From positions 2,542,001 to 2,606,000 of the forward strand of contig NZ_AP025170.1 of assembly GCF_003402535.2 (NCBI RefSeq): a stretch of DNA of 64,000 nt, read 5' to 3'. How positions within the stretch are numbered: position 1 is the first letter of the stretch; each line of letters starts with the position of its first letter. The position numbers and the translations under genes are program-made. Of the stretch, positions 25,673 to 34,860 are shown in pieces. The stretch is from Cupriavidus sp. P-10. Lineage in GTDB: Bacteria; Pseudomonadota; Gammaproteobacteria; Burkholderiales; Burkholderiaceae. Below the pieces are notes generated by a model, which saw only the letters and a list, made by a program, of their open reading frames with translations, had not been told where the DNA came from and made no database searches.

Positions 25673-25709
25673 TCGGCCGGTGCGCTGAGCGCACCTTGCC
25701 TCCAGCAGC

Positions 25710-25737
25710 AAAAAGGGCACCCACGGGTGCCCTTTTT
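25710..25737. terminator. Bidirectional intrinsic terminator between rhlE and egtB
   Basis: AAAAAGGGCACC and GGTGCCCTTTTT form a 12-bp stem with a 4-nt loop and T runs on both strands, between convergent genes. Confidence 0.9.
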
Positions 25738-25766
25738 GCATGCGCGCGTGGAGACGCTGGAGCGCG

Positions 25767-27026
25767 CTACAGCGCGCAGGTACGGAACCCGACGAACGCC
25801 AGGTCATCCTCCGGCAGCAGTGCCCAGCGCGCCCGCGCATGGCGCAGCCGCGACGGGCTGGCGAACGATACGCCGCGCACCGCCTGGTGCGTGCCGAAGC
25901 GGCCGACAAACTCGCCGTCCGACGGCGCCGCGGTGAAGCCCGCATAGGGCTCGTACGGCGTCGCTGTCCACTCGCGCAAGGCCCCCCACTGCAGCCCGCG
26001 GTTTTGTGTGGCCGCGAGCTCCCATTCCGATTCCGCCGGCAGACGCCGGCCGGCCCAGCTACACCACGCCTGCGCTTCGAACAGCGTCACGTGGCGCACC
26101 GCCTCGTCAGGGTTGAGCGTGCGCAGCGTACCGAAGCGCTCCATCATCCATTGGCGCGACTCCGGGTGGCGCGACCAGTAGCGCGGAACCGAGCGCTCCT
26201 GCGTCATCAGCCACTGGCGGCCCGACACCGACCACCACGCGGGCCGCTCGTAGCCACCGTCTTCGATGAATTCCAGGAACTGCGCGTTGCTGACGGGCGC
26301 GACATCCATCTCGAAGGCCGGCACATAAGTAGGTTGCGGCGGCAGTTCGTCGGGCCAGGCGAACCCGTCCGCCTCGCACCAGCCCAGCGTGAAGCGCCCG
26401 CCCGGGAACTGCAGCGTGCCGCCCTGCCCCGCCGGCCGGGCGCTGCCGAGGGCAGGCGCAGATTCCGTGGGCGCCATGCCCAGCGCCTGCAGCAGCGCGG
26501 CCAGCCCCTCGCCTTGCGCATCTTCATGGAGCAGCGCGCGGCGGTACGGATACAGGGTCAGGTCGCTGTCGTCGGGCAACAGCGCTATCCGGCGCAGCAC
26601 GCCGTCGAGCACATCGGCGGCATAGCGCTTGACCACGGCCACATCGGGCAGCGTGACTTCCCAGCGCTCATCGGGGCCGATGCGGTCGGGATCAAACCAT
26701 TCATCGGCGCCGTCGAGCAGGGAAGGATCGGACGCCACCGGCACCGGCACCCCGCCGCGGTCGACCTGGCGCACGCCACGCAGGCACCACCACTCGGCAT
26801 GCCAGGCGACATGACCCAGCGTCCACAATGGCGGATCGGCATCGTACTGGCGCGGCACGTCCCAGGCACGGCGGGTCTGGCCGAACGGGGCCAGCCACCC
26901 TAGCGTGCGGTTGCGCGTCTCGACCAGCGCCTGCGCCAGGCCTTCGCGCGGCAGCCGGCGCGGGTCGGACCATGCCGCCTTGCCGCCGGTGAAATAAAGA
27001 TCGGGAAGCATGGGAAAGCCGCTCAT
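25767..27026 (-). CDS. egtB: EgtB-like sulfoxide synthase (ergothioneine biosynthesis), unusual metal site
   Basis: This 419-residue protein has an N-terminal DinB-like domain (WTLGHVAWHAEWW) and a C-terminal FGE-type fold (GRFTLGWCEADGFAWPDE; RLPAESEWELAA; RGVSFASPSRLRHARARWAL). EgtB joins cysteine or gamma-glutamylcysteine to trimethylhistidine with oxygen and iron. It is followed on the same strand order by egtD (upstream in transcription), which supports the pathway. The iron site of characterised EgtB uses HxxxH; here the sequence is LLHEDAQGE, with Gln at the second histidine position. A relative such as selenoneine synthase SenA is an alternative, but no senB-like gene is next to it. 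Confidence 0.85.
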   Translation of the reverse strand: MSGFPMLPDLYFTGGKAAWSDPRRLPREGLAQALVETRNRTLGWLAPFGQTRRAWDVPRQYDADPPLWTLGHVAWHAEWWCLRGVRQVDRGGVPVPVASDPSLLDGADEWFDPDRIGPDERWEVTLPDVAVVKRYAADVLDGVLRRIALLPDDSDLTLYPYRRALLHEDAQGEGLAALLQALGMAPTESAPALGSARPAGQGGTLQFPGGRFTLGWCEADGFAWPDELPPQPTYVPAFEMDVAPVSNAQFLEFIEDGGYERPAWWSVSGRQWLMTQERSVPRYWSRHPESRQWMMERFGTLRTLNPDEAVRHVTLFEAQAWCSWAGRRLPAESEWELAATQNRGLQWGALREWTATPYEPYAGFTAAPSDGEFVGRFGTHQAVRGVSFASPSRLRHARARWALLPEDDLAFVGFRTCAL

Positions 27027-27162
27027 CGGTAGATCCGCGCAGGGAAATGGGGTGGACAGGCAACGGCCGCATCGGCGTGAGGCCTGCAGCGCACGCCGGT
27101 GCGGCCATTATGACACCACCTTCCAGCCCTGCCCGGGCGCGGACCGGGACGACCGGCGGAAC

Positions 27163-28269
27163 TCAGCCGCGCGCGTGGAACACCGCGAACCAGCCGCGCG
27201 GATCGGTCCAGCAGACCGGATCCTCGAAGCCCGCGGCTTCCAGCAGCAGGGCGAAGTCGGCCGGCTTGTACTTGTACGAGTCCTCGGTATGGATGCGCTC
27301 GCCCGTGCGGAACTCGCGCGCGCCACCTTCCCACTGCACACGCACGTCGCGGCACGCCTCCAGATGCATCTGGATGCGCGAAGCCTCGCGGTCGAAGCTG
27401 GCCACGTGGCGCCAGTCCGCCAGCACGAAGTCGGTGCCCACGATCCGGTTCACGTTGCGCAGCATGTTCCGGTTGAAGGCGGCCGTGACGCCCAGCGCAT
27501 CGTCGTAAGCGGACACCAGCGCGTCCTCGTCCTTGTGCAGGTCGACGCCGATCAGCACGCCATCGCCCCGCCCCGCCGCGCCGCGCATCCGCTGCAGCAG
27601 CGCCAGCGCTTCCATCGGGGAGAAATTGCCGATGCTCGAGCCGGGGTAGAAGAACAGCCGCCGGCCGCGCCTGACGTTGCGCGGCAGGTCGAACGGTGCG
27701 CACAGGTCGGCGCCCAACCCCAGCATCGGGATGCCAGGATGTTGCTGCTGGAGCGATGACAGCGTCGCACGCAGGAAGTCGACCGAGATATCCAGTGCCA
27801 CGTACTGCGCCGGCCGCAGGCTGCCGAACAGGCGCGCCGCCTTCTCGCAGTTGCCGGCGCCCAGGTCCACCAGCACGCAGCCGCTGCCGGCCCGTGCCGC
27901 GATGGCGGGGGCGGCGCTGGCAAAGATGGCCGCCTCGGTGCGCGTCGGGTAGTACTCGGGCAGGTCGGTGATGGCCTCGAACAGGCGCGAGCCGAGCACG
28001 TCGTAGAAGAACTTGGGACTGATCGCCGCCGGCTCGGCGCACAGCCCGGCCAGCACCTGCTGGCGCAGGGCGCCGCTCTCCTCGCGATACTGCTGCACGA
28101 ACTCGGGCTGTGGCGGCGGGCGGTGCGCATGGCCGTTGGCCAGCGCCACCAGTGCGGGCTGGGCGCCGGGCGCTGGCGACACGGCATGGCCGTTATGGTG
28201 GTGGTTGCGGGAAAGATTCTGGGGGATGGATTGCGGGGAGGCGTTCGGCGGGTTCGGGACAGCCGGCAT
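27163..28269 (-). CDS. egtD: L-histidine N-alpha-methyltransferase EgtD
   Basis: This 368-residue protein is a SAM-dependent methyltransferase that converts histidine to trimethylhistidine (hercynine). Recognisable segments are FYDVLGSRLFEAITDLPEYY, PTRTEAAIF, the SAM loop LVDLGAGNCEKAARL, GSSIGNFSP and FNRNMLRNVNRIVGTDF. The first 45 residues are a His/Pro/Ala-rich extension unlike the rest and may be unstructured; a shorter start is possible. It lies 136 bp upstream of egtB in the same direction, so the pair probably forms an operon. Confidence 0.93.
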   Translation of the reverse strand: MPAVPNPPNASPQSIPQNLSRNHHHNGHAVSPAPGAQPALVALANGHAHRPPPQPEFVQQYREESGALRQQVLAGLCAEPAAISPKFFYDVLGSRLFEAITDLPEYYPTRTEAAIFASAAPAIAARAGSGCVLVDLGAGNCEKAARLFGSLRPAQYVALDISVDFLRATLSSLQQQHPGIPMLGLGADLCAPFDLPRNVRRGRRLFFYPGSSIGNFSPMEALALLQRMRGAAGRGDGVLIGVDLHKDEDALVSAYDDALGVTAAFNRNMLRNVNRIVGTDFVLADWRHVASFDREASRIQMHLEACRDVRVQWEGGAREFRTGERIHTEDSYKYKPADFALLLEAAGFEDPVCWTDPRGWFAVFHARG

Positions 28270-28523
28270 GACGTTTCCTTGTGTGGTCGCGAATGGTCAC
28301 TGCTTCACTGCGTATTCCCCAAGGCCGCGCGGTGGATGTCGTGCGCGCCGGTCTCTGCAACCCGCCCCTGTGCTGTCCGGGGCGCATCAGGCGGAGCCGA
28401 GCTTCAAGGATAGGACCATCCGGCGGATTGCGCACCGTTGCATGCCCGGACGGGCACGATGCGGCACACGCCGCAGCTTTAGTCGGTATCTCCCCCAATG
28501 TGCCACTCCAGCAACAGTTCGTT

Positions 28524-28529
28524 TATAAT
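28524..28529 (+). promoter_or_regulatory. -10 box upstream of the manganese riboswitch
   Basis: TATAAT in the context GTTTATAATCCCG lies about 35 nt before the first conserved riboswitch block. A GTGCCA-like hexamer lies about 18 bp upstream. Confidence 0.55.
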
Positions 28530-28559
28530 CCCGCCCAGCGCGGCCTCAGCGGCCCGCGA

Positions 28560-28720
28560 CCCTCAAAGGGGAGTAGCTCCGGGGCCTGAAGCCCTTAGCA
28601 CAATCGTCATTCCGGGATCCACGTCCCCGGTTGTGCTGACCGCCGGCGCGCATACCGCGCCTGTGGTCGAGCAAGACCTTTGCAACCTGGACTTCATGGT
28701 TTGCAAAGGCGCCCCCACGC
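28560..28720 (+). ncRNA. yybP-ykoY manganese riboswitch
   Basis: The two hallmark blocks are present: AAAGGGGAGTAGC at 28565-28577, and GCAAGACCTTTGC at 28671-28683, followed by the pairing strand GGTTTGCAAAGGC. This class binds Mn2+ and turns on manganese exporters. It lies upstream of a TerC-family gene, the usual partner. The exact ends are approximate. The coding region begins about 75 nt later behind GAGGAGAG, so control may be at translation or at termination; no obvious intrinsic terminator with a T run is seen. Confidence 0.88.
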
Positions 28721-28796
28721 TCCCGTGCTCCGCGAATCCAGGCGAACCAACGTTAGACGTGCGCATTAGCGCTGTTATGTACCCTGAGGAGAGTTC

Positions 28797-29501
28797 ATGG
28801 AGTGGTTTACCGATCTGTTCACGATGCAGTTCCTGACGGCCCTGCTGTCGATCGTCGTCATTGACCTGGTGCTGGCCGGCGACAATGCCATCGTGATCGC
28901 ACTGGCGGCACGCAACCTGCCCCCGCACCTGCAAAAGAAGGCCATCATCTGGGGCACCATCGGTGCCGTGGTGGTGCGTTCGGCCATGACGATCGGCGTG
29001 GTCTGGCTGCTGAAGATCCCCGGGCTGCTGCTGGTCGGTGGCCTGGCGCTGGTTTGGATCGCCTACAAGCTGCTCTCCGACGAAAGCGGCGAAGAAGGGC
29101 ACGGCTCGGGCGCCGCGACCCTGTGGGGCGCGATGAAGACCATCATCATCGCCGACGCGGTGATGGGCGTTGACAACGTGCTGGCCGTGGCCGGCGCCGC
29201 GCACGGCAGCTTCCTGCTGGTGGTGCTGGGCCTGCTGATCAGCATCCCCATCGTGGTGTGGGGCTCGAGCCTGGTGCTCAAGCTGATGTCCCGCTTCCCG
29301 GCCATCATCTACGTGGGCGCGGGCGTGCTGGCGTTCACCGCGGTCAAGATGATCGTGCACGAGCCGCTGGTCAAGGCCTTCTTCGAGGCCAACCCGGTGG
29401 TCAACTGGGGCCTGTATGTGCTGATCATCGGCGGCGTACTCGGTGGCGGCTACCTGGTGCAGAAGCGCCGCGTGCAGCAAGAGCCGGCCGGCAGCCACTA
29501 A
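28797..29501 (+). CDS. TerC-family membrane protein, probable manganese exporter
   Basis: This 234-residue protein has about seven transmembrane helices and the two TerC signatures with membrane acidic residues: [20 protein letters not shown] near residues 20-39 and [18 protein letters not shown] near 117-134. TerC relatives such as YkoY/YceF and Alx export Mn2+ and supply metal to exported proteins. The riboswitch directly upstream supports the manganese link. A terminator follows. Confidence 0.92.
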   Translation: MEWFTDLFTMQFLTALLSIVVIDLVLAGDNAIVIALAARNLPPHLQKKAIIWGTIGAVVVRSAMTIGVVWLLKIPGLLLVGGLALVWIAYKLLSDESGEEGHGSGAATLWGAMKTIIIADAVMGVDNVLAVAGAAHGSFLLVVLGLLISIPIVVWGSSLVLKLMSRFPAIIYVGAGVLAFTAVKMIVHEPLVKAFFEANPVVNWGLYVLIIGGVLGGGYLVQKRRVQQEPAGSH

Positions 29502-29544
29502 GGCTTGCCGCCGCGCCAGGGCCGCGAGCCCTGGACCACCTGCG

Positions 29545-29574
29545 AGAAGGGCTGCCCGAGGGGGCGGCCCTTCT
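29545..29574 (+). terminator. Intrinsic terminator of the TerC gene
   Basis: AGAAGGGCTGCCC pairs with GGGCGGCCCTTCT (one G-T pair) around a 4-nt loop, followed by TGCTTT. Confidence 0.8.
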
Positions 29575-29634
29575 TGCTTTAAAATGCCTGCTTTGCGGGT
29601 CCAGCGCCCGCGTCACATCCCCTGCCCCGCGCCG

Positions 29635-30429
29635 ATGAAACAGTATCTCGACTTCATGCGCCATGTGTACCAGCATGGCACCGACAAGGCCGACCGCACC
29701 GGCACCGGCACGCGCTCGGTGTTCGGCTACCAGATGCGCTTCGACCTGCGCGAAGGCTTTCCGGTGGTCACCACCAAGAAGCTCCACCTGAAGTCCATCA
29801 TCCTCGAACTGCTGTGGTTCCTGCAGGGCTCGACCAACGTGCGCTGGCTACAGGAAAACGGCGTCAGCATCTGGGACGAATGGGCCGACGAGAATGGCGA
29901 ACTGGGCCCGGTGTACGGCTCGCAGTGGCGCTCGTGGCCCGCGCCGGACGGCCGCCATATAGACCAGATCACCGACCTGATGGCGCAGATCCGCGCCAAC
30001 CCGGACTCGCGCCGGCTGATCGTGTCGGCCTGGAACGTGGCCGATATCCCACGCATGAAGCTGCCGCCCTGCCACGCGTTCTTCCAGTTCTACGTGGCCG
30101 ACGGCAAGCTGTCGTGCCAGCTGTACCAGCGCAGCGCTGACATCTTCCTTGGCGTGCCGTTCAATATCGCCAGCTATGCGCTGCTGACGCACATGATCGC
30201 GCAGCAGGCCGGGCTGGAAGTGGGCGACTTCATCTGGACCGGCGGCGACTGCCATATCTACAACAATCACTTCGAGCAGGTGCAGACCCAGCTGGCGCGC
30301 GAGCCGCTGCCGCTGCCGCAGCTGAAGATCCTGCGCAAGCCCGACAGCATCTTCGACTACCGCTACGAAGACTTCCAGCTGGACGGCTACCAGTCGCACG
30401 CCGCCATCAAGGCACCGGTGGCCGTATGA
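29635..30429 (+). CDS. thyA: Thymidylate synthase
   Basis: The protein is 264 residues, the exact length of E. coli ThyA, from the ATG at 29635 ([20 protein letters not shown]). The catalytic cysteine is in [12 protein letters not shown], and the dUMP and folate-binding segments ([19 protein letters not shown]) are intact. It methylates dUMP to dTMP and produces dihydrofolate. The folA gene overlaps its stop by 4 bp, so the enzyme that recycles dihydrofolate is made from the same mRNA. Confidence 0.98.
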   Translation: MKQYLDFMRHVYQHGTDKADRTGTGTRSVFGYQMRFDLREGFPVVTTKKLHLKSIILELLWFLQGSTNVRWLQENGVSIWDEWADENGELGPVYGSQWRSWPAPDGRHIDQITDLMAQIRANPDSRRLIVSAWNVADIPRMKLPPCHAFFQFYVADGKLSCQLYQRSADIFLGVPFNIASYALLTHMIAQQAGLEVGDFIWTGGDCHIYNNHFEQVQTQLAREPLPLPQLKILRKPDSIFDYRYEDFQLDGYQSHAAIKAPVAV

Positions 30430-30926
30430 CGATCCTGACCCTGGTTGTCGCGAAGGCCCGCAACGGCACCATCGGCCGCGACAACACGCTGCCATGGCGC
30501 CTGCCGGAAGACCTCGCGCATTTCAAGCGCACCACCATGGGCGCGCCGGTGATCATGGGCCGCAAGACCTGGGACTCGATCGGCCGCCCGCTGCCCGGCC
30601 GGCGCAATATCGTGGTCAGCCGCAATCCGGACCTGCGCATCGAAGGCGCAGAGGTAGCAACGTCGCTGGAAGACGCGCAGCGCTTGTGCGTGGGCGTCGA
30701 CCAGATCTTCCTGATCGGCGGCGCGCAGCTATATGCCGAGGCGATGCCTTGCGCCGACCGTCTGGTCGTGACCGAGATCGATGCCGACGTGGAAGGCGAC
30801 GCCTTCTTCCCGCCCATCGACCGCACGCAATGGCTGGAAACCGCGCGCGAGACGCATCATTCCGAGGCCAACGGCTTCGACTATGCGTTTGTCACCTACG
30901 ATCGGCCGCCTTCGGAAGAGTCTTGA
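30426..30926 (+). CDS. folA: Dihydrofolate reductase
   Basis: This 166-residue enzyme has the usual DHFR features: [22 protein letters not shown] with the active-site acidic residue, [32 protein letters not shown] and the C-terminal [10 protein letters not shown]. It reduces dihydrofolate with NADPH and is coupled to thyA through an ATGA overlap. Confidence 0.97.
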   Translation: MTILTLVVAKARNGTIGRDNTLPWRLPEDLAHFKRTTMGAPVIMGRKTWDSIGRPLPGRRNIVVSRNPDLRIEGAEVATSLEDAQRLCVGVDQIFLIGGAQLYAEAMPCADRLVVTEIDADVEGDAFFPPIDRTQWLETARETHHSEANGFDYAFVTYDRPPSEES

Positions 30927-30942
30927 GCCGATGCCGGCGGCA

Positions 30943-30971
30943 TTGACAAATCCCGCCGCATCGCCCAAAGT
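30943..30971 (+). promoter_or_regulatory. Promoter of the ilvA leader
   Basis: A perfect -35 TTGACA lies 17 bp before CAAAGT, a weak -10. The start point would fall at or within a base or two of the leader-peptide ATG at 30979, implying a leaderless small ORF. Confidence 0.6.
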
Positions 30972-30978
30972 CTGGCCC

Positions 30979-31041
30979 ATGGACCGCCGTCGCTTCCCCA
31001 TCGCGCGAATTATTCGCACCATTCTCCGAATGGTGGGTTAG
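30979..31041 (+). CDS. ilvA attenuator leader peptide (20 aa)
   Basis: The small frame encodes MDRRRFPIARIIRTILRMVG: four isoleucines, one leucine, one valine and six arginines in 20 residues. It has no ribosome-binding site but begins at the predicted transcription start. It overlaps an RNA hairpin and is followed by a terminator hairpin before ilvA, the arrangement of a transcription attenuator. Ribosome stalling at Ile codons during isoleucine shortage would favour read-through (inference). The Arg codons are unexplained. Confidence 0.65.
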   Translation: MDRRRFPIARIIRTILRMVG

Positions 31042-31098
31042 CGCGCGTCCAGAACCAGTTTTCCGCAAACACCCGCCCTGCAGGCGGGTGTTTTGTTT
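31018..31098 (+). promoter_or_regulatory. Transcription attenuator upstream of ilvA
   Basis: Three mutually exclusive stems can be drawn. The 1:2 stem is ACCATTC (31018-31024) with GAATGGT (31028-31034). The 2:3 antiterminator is GGTGGGT (31032-31038) with ACCCGCC (31071-31077). The 3:4 terminator is AAACACCCGCC (31067-31077) with GGCGGGTGTTTT (31083-31094) and a T-rich tail. The leader peptide stop lies between stems 2 and 3. Confidence 0.75.
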
Positions 31099-31140
31099 TC
31101 CGGCTCCAGGGCAATCGACAACGAATCCCGGAGCCACCCC

Positions 31141-32748
31141 ATGCAGGCCACTGCCGAAGCCACCGCCGAAGTCGCCACCCAAGTCGCCACCGAAGTCGCC
31201 ACCTCAGCCGCGTCCGACCAGCACGACTACCTGAAGCGCATTCTGACCGCGCGCGTCTACGATGTGGCGCGCGAGACCGAACTGGACTTTGCCAGGCACC
31301 TGTCCGCGCGGCTGCACAACCAGGTCTACCTCAAGCGCGAAGACACCCAGCCGGTGTTCTCCTTCAAGCTGCGCGGCGCCTACAACAAGATGGCACACCT
31401 GAGCCCCGAGGCACTGCGGCGCGGCGTCATCACCGCCTCGGCGGGCAATCATGCGCAAGGCGTGGCGCTGTCCGCGGCGCGCCTCGGCGTGCGCGCGCTG
31501 ATCGTAGTGCCGACCACGGCGCCGCAGGTCAAGGTCGATGCGGCGCGTGCGCACGGCGGTCCGACTGTCGAGGTGGTGCAGGCCGGCGACTCCTATACAG
31601 ATGCCTACCGCCACGCGATGCAACTGCAGGCGGAACAAGGATTGACCTTTATCCCGGCATTCGACGACCCCGATGTCATAGCGGGCCAGGGCACGGTGGC
31701 GGCGGAAATCCTCAACACGCACCGCGGCCCCATCCACGCGATCTTCGTGCCGATCGGCGGCGGCAGCCTCGCCGCGGGCGTGGCCACCTACGTCAAGGCG
31801 GTGCGGCCGGAGATCAAGGTCATCGGCGTGCAGACCGAAGACTCATGCGCGATGGCGCAATCGGTCCGCGCGGGACGGCGCGTCGAACTGGAGGAAGTGG
31901 GACTGTTTTCGGACGGCACCGCGGTCAAGCTGGTCGGCGAAGAGACCTTCCGGCTGTGCCGCCGCTACCTGGACGAGATCGTCACCGTCGATACCGACGC
32001 GCTGTGCGCGGCGATCAAGGATGTCTTCGAGGACACCCGCAGCGTGCTGGAGCCCGCCGGCGCGCTGGCGGTAGCCGCGGCCAAGCAGTATGCGGCGCGC
32101 GAGGGCCTGCGCAACCAGACACTGGTGGCGGTCACCTCCGGCGCCAATATCAACTTCGAGCGCATGCGTTTTGTCGCGGACCGCGCCGAGCTCGGCAATG
32201 CGCGCGAAGCCATGTTCGGCGTGACGCTGCCCGAGACCTGCGGCGCGTTCCGGCGCTTGTGCGCCCGTTTGGGAGATCGGATGGGCGACCGGCAGATCAG
32301 CGAATTCACCTACCGCATTGCCGATGCGAAGACCGCGCACGTCTTTGTCGGCATGCAGCTGCGCGCACCCGGCGAGGCGGCAGAGATCCTGGACACGCTG
32401 CACGCCGATGGCTTCCCGTCAATCGACCTGACCGCCGACGAGGTGGCCAAGGAACATGTCCGGCATATGATCGGCGGCCGCTCGCCGCTGGCGCGCGGCG
32501 AGCGCTTGTTCCGCTTTGAATTCCCCGAGAAGCCGGGAGCATTGATGGCCTTCCTGTCGGCGCTGGCGCCGGACTGGAACATCAGCCTGTTCCACTACCG
32601 GAACCAGGGCGGCGATACGGGCTCGGTGCTGGCCGGCATCCAGGTGGCCGACGGCCAGGCGCAGGCGTTCCGCGAGCGGCTGGCCACGCTGGGCTATCCG
32701 TGGCAGGAAGTCAGCGACAACGCGGCTTACCGCATGTTCCTCGCATAA
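31141..32748 (+). CDS. ilvA: Threonine ammonia-lyase, biosynthetic (threonine deaminase)
   Basis: This 535-residue PLP enzyme converts threonine to 2-oxobutyrate, the first step to isoleucine. The PLP lysine lies in PVFSFKLRGAYNKM, with SAGNHAQGVA and GGGSLAAGVA loops; the C-terminal third holds two ACT-like regulatory domains (FRFEFPEKPGALMAFLSAL), as in the isoleucine-inhibited form. The ATG at 31141 is used; residues 3-25 are an odd repeat of EVATQVATEVAT. Regulation by the upstream attenuator is likely. Confidence 0.96.
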   Translation: MQATAEATAEVATQVATEVATSAASDQHDYLKRILTARVYDVARETELDFARHLSARLHNQVYLKREDTQPVFSFKLRGAYNKMAHLSPEALRRGVITASAGNHAQGVALSAARLGVRALIVVPTTAPQVKVDAARAHGGPTVEVVQAGDSYTDAYRHAMQLQAEQGLTFIPAFDDPDVIAGQGTVAAEILNTHRGPIHAIFVPIGGGSLAAGVATYVKAVRPEIKVIGVQTEDSCAMAQSVRAGRRVELEEVGLFSDGTAVKLVGEETFRLCRRYLDEIVTVDTDALCAAIKDVFEDTRSVLEPAGALAVAAAKQYAAREGLRNQTLVAVTSGANINFERMRFVADRAELGNAREAMFGVTLPETCGAFRRLCARLGDRMGDRQISEFTYRIADAKTAHVFVGMQLRAPGEAAEILDTLHADGFPSIDLTADEVAKEHVRHMIGGRSPLARGERLFRFEFPEKPGALMAFLSALAPDWNISLFHYRNQGGDTGSVLAGIQVADGQAQAFRERLATLGYPWQEVSDNAAYRMFLA

Positions 32749-32780
32749 TTCGTGGCGTAGTTCGTGGCATAAACGAAAAC

Positions 32781-32800
32781 GAGCCGCCCGAAGGCGGCTC
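32781..32800. terminator. Bidirectional terminator between ilvA and pmbA
   Basis: GAGCCGCC and GGCGGCTC form a perfect stem with a CGAA tetraloop between the convergent genes. Confidence 0.75.
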
Positions 32801-32820
32801 GCGCATCTGTCAGTCTCTGA

Positions 32821-34188
32821 TCAGTTGCCGGCGATGGTCATCTGCTCGATCAGGATCGAGCCGGTTTCCTTGGTGCCGCGGATCAGCGAATCGGCGCCGA
32901 TGGCGACGATCTGCTGGAACATTTCGGCCATATTGCCGGCGATGGTGATTTCCTCCACCGGGTACTGGATCACGCCGTTCTCGACCCAGTAGCCCGAGGC
33001 GCCGCGCGAATAATCGCCGGTCACGTAGTTGACGCCCTGCCCCATCAGCTCGGTCACCAGCAGGCCGGTGCCGAGCTTGCGCAGCATCGCCGGGAAGTCG
33101 TCGCCGGGCTCGGTCAGGTTGCTGTGCAGCGTCAGGTTGTGCGAGCCGCCGGCGTTGCCGGTGGTCTGCATGCCGAGCTTGCGCGCCGAATACGTCGACA
33201 GGAAGTAGCCCTGCACCACGCCGTCGAGGACTACGTCGCGCTCGCGCGTGCGCACGCCTTCCTCATCGAACGGGGCGCTGCCCATCGCGCCCGGGGTGTG
33301 CGGCTGCTCGTGGATCTGCACGTGCGGCGCGAACACGGCCTTGCCCAGCGTATCGCACAGGAAGGTGGACTTGCGGTACAGCGCGCCGCCCGACACCGCC
33401 TGCACGAAGGCGCCGAGCAGGCCGGCGGCCAGCGGCGCCTCGAACAGCACCGGGCAGCGGCGCGTGGACAGCTTGCGCGACTGCAGCCGCGCCAGCGCGC
33501 GCTCGGCGGCATAGCGGCCGATGTCCTCGGGGTTGGCCAGTGCCAGCGGCGAGCGCTTGGACGAGTACCAGTCATCGCGCTGCATGCCACTGCCGCTGCC
33601 GGCGATCGGCGCGCACGAGATGAAATGGCGCGAATACGGATAGCCGCCCGAGAAACCACGCGTGGTTGCCAGCACGAACTGCGAATGCTGCGCCGACACG
33701 CTGGCACCGTCGCTGTTGCGGATGCGCGGCGACACCGCGAAGGCGGCGGCCTCAGCGCGGGTGGCGATATCGATGGCGGCCTCGGCATCGATGGCCCAGG
33801 GATGGAACAGGTCCAGGTCCTGCGGCGAGCGCTCCAGCAGTTGTTCCTCGGCCAGGCCCGCGCACTCGTCTTCCGCGGTGAAGCGGGCGATGTTGTAGGC
33901 CGCCTCGGCGGTGGCGCGCAGCGCGGCCGGCGAGAAGTCCGAGGTGCTGGCGTTGCCGCGGCGCTTGCCGATCATCACCGTGACGCCGACCACCTTGTCG
34001 CGGTTCTGCTCGATGGTTTCCACCTGCCCCTTGCGCACCGATACGGACAGGCCGCTGCCTTCGGAGATCTCCGTGGCAGCGTCCGTCGCGCCCAGCTCGC
34101 GTGCCACACGCAGCACATCGGCGGCCATCTCGCTGAGCTGGGCCTGGGTGTAGGTGAAATGCGCGGTCTGTTCTGCGATCTGGTCCAT
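32821..34188 (-). CDS. pmbA: PmbA/TldE metalloprotease-complex subunit
   Basis: This 455-residue protein belongs to the TldD/PmbA family, which processes small peptides such as microcin B17 and the CcdA antitoxin in E. coli. Typical segments are VSVRKGQVETIEQNRDKVVG, GKRRGNASTSDFS, ARKLGMQTTGNAGGSHNLTL and the C-terminal GADSLIRGTKETGSILIEQM. PmbA lacks the HExxxH site of TldD and acts with it; tldD is not in this window. The start at 34188 gives the conserved N-terminus; a frame start at 34230 is less likely. It is divergent from darP. Confidence 0.95.
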   Translation of the reverse strand: MDQIAEQTAHFTYTQAQLSEMAADVLRVARELGATDAATEISEGSGLSVSVRKGQVETIEQNRDKVVGVTVMIGKRRGNASTSDFSPAALRATAEAAYNIARFTAEDECAGLAEEQLLERSPQDLDLFHPWAIDAEAAIDIATRAEAAAFAVSPRIRNSDGASVSAQHSQFVLATTRGFSGGYPYSRHFISCAPIAGSGSGMQRDDWYSSKRSPLALANPEDIGRYAAERALARLQSRKLSTRRCPVLFEAPLAAGLLGAFVQAVSGGALYRKSTFLCDTLGKAVFAPHVQIHEQPHTPGAMGSAPFDEEGVRTRERDVVLDGVVQGYFLSTYSARKLGMQTTGNAGGSHNLTLHSNLTEPGDDFPAMLRKLGTGLLVTELMGQGVNYVTGDYSRGASGYWVENGVIQYPVEEITIAGNMAEMFQQIVAIGADSLIRGTKETGSILIEQMTIAGN

Positions 34189-34245
34189 GTGGGATCCGTG
34201 CCTGGGGGTCATCAAAAGTCCAAGGGGCAATCATAGCAAGATAAA

Positions 34246-34860
34246 ATGCCGGTCATGACGCGAAATTCCCGTAATTCCCAAGGCTCGCGCTTCCCCGGCG
34301 CATTCTCGCCGGAGCCCGAAGACGACGAACCAAAAAGCAAGTCGCAGCGCAAGCGCGACATGACCGCCCTGCAGGATCTTGGCGCCGAGCTGGAAAGCCT
34401 GGCCAAGGACCGGCTGGCGCGCGTGCCCATGCCCGAAGCGCTGGCCGACGCCATCCACCAGGCGCGCCGCATCACCAGCCATGAAGGCAAGCGCCGCCAG
34501 ATGCAGTTCGTGGGCAAGGTCATGCGCGGCCTCGACGACGACGAGGTCGAGGCGATCCGCGCGGCGCTGGAAGGCTTCAAGGGCACCAGCAAGGCCGAAA
34601 CCGCGCGCATGCACCTGATCGAACGCTGGCGCGAGCTGCTGCTCGCCGATGACGCGGCGCTGACGCGGTTTCTCGGCGAGCACCCGGTCGCCGACGTCCA
34701 GTCGCTGCGCAATATCATCCGCAACGCACGCAAGGAGAAGGAGCAGGCCAGGCCGCCGCGCTACTTCCGCGAACTGTTCCAGGCCATCAAGGCAGCGCTC
34801 GACGCCAAGGACGGCGCTGCATCCAGCGACGCAGCCCCTTCCCCGGAGCCCGAGGCATGA
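34246..34860 (+). CDS. darP: DarP (YjgA), late 50S ribosome assembly factor
   Basis: The product is 204 residues of the YjgA/DarP family, helical and charged, with [20 protein letters not shown] and [17 protein letters not shown]. It binds the maturing 23S rRNA peptidyl-transferase region. The start is uncertain: a TAAAAT box overlaps the ATG at 34246, so the ATG at 34255 (MTRNSRNSQ) may be the true, nearly leaderless, start. It overlaps mog by 4 bp. Confidence 0.93.
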   Translation: MPVMTRNSRNSQGSRFPGAFSPEPEDDEPKSKSQRKRDMTALQDLGAELESLAKDRLARVPMPEALADAIHQARRITSHEGKRRQMQFVGKVMRGLDDDEVEAIRAALEGFKGTSKAETARMHLIERWRELLLADDAALTRFLGEHPVADVQSLRNIIRNARKEKEQARPPRYFRELFQAIKAALDAKDGAASSDAAPSPEPEA

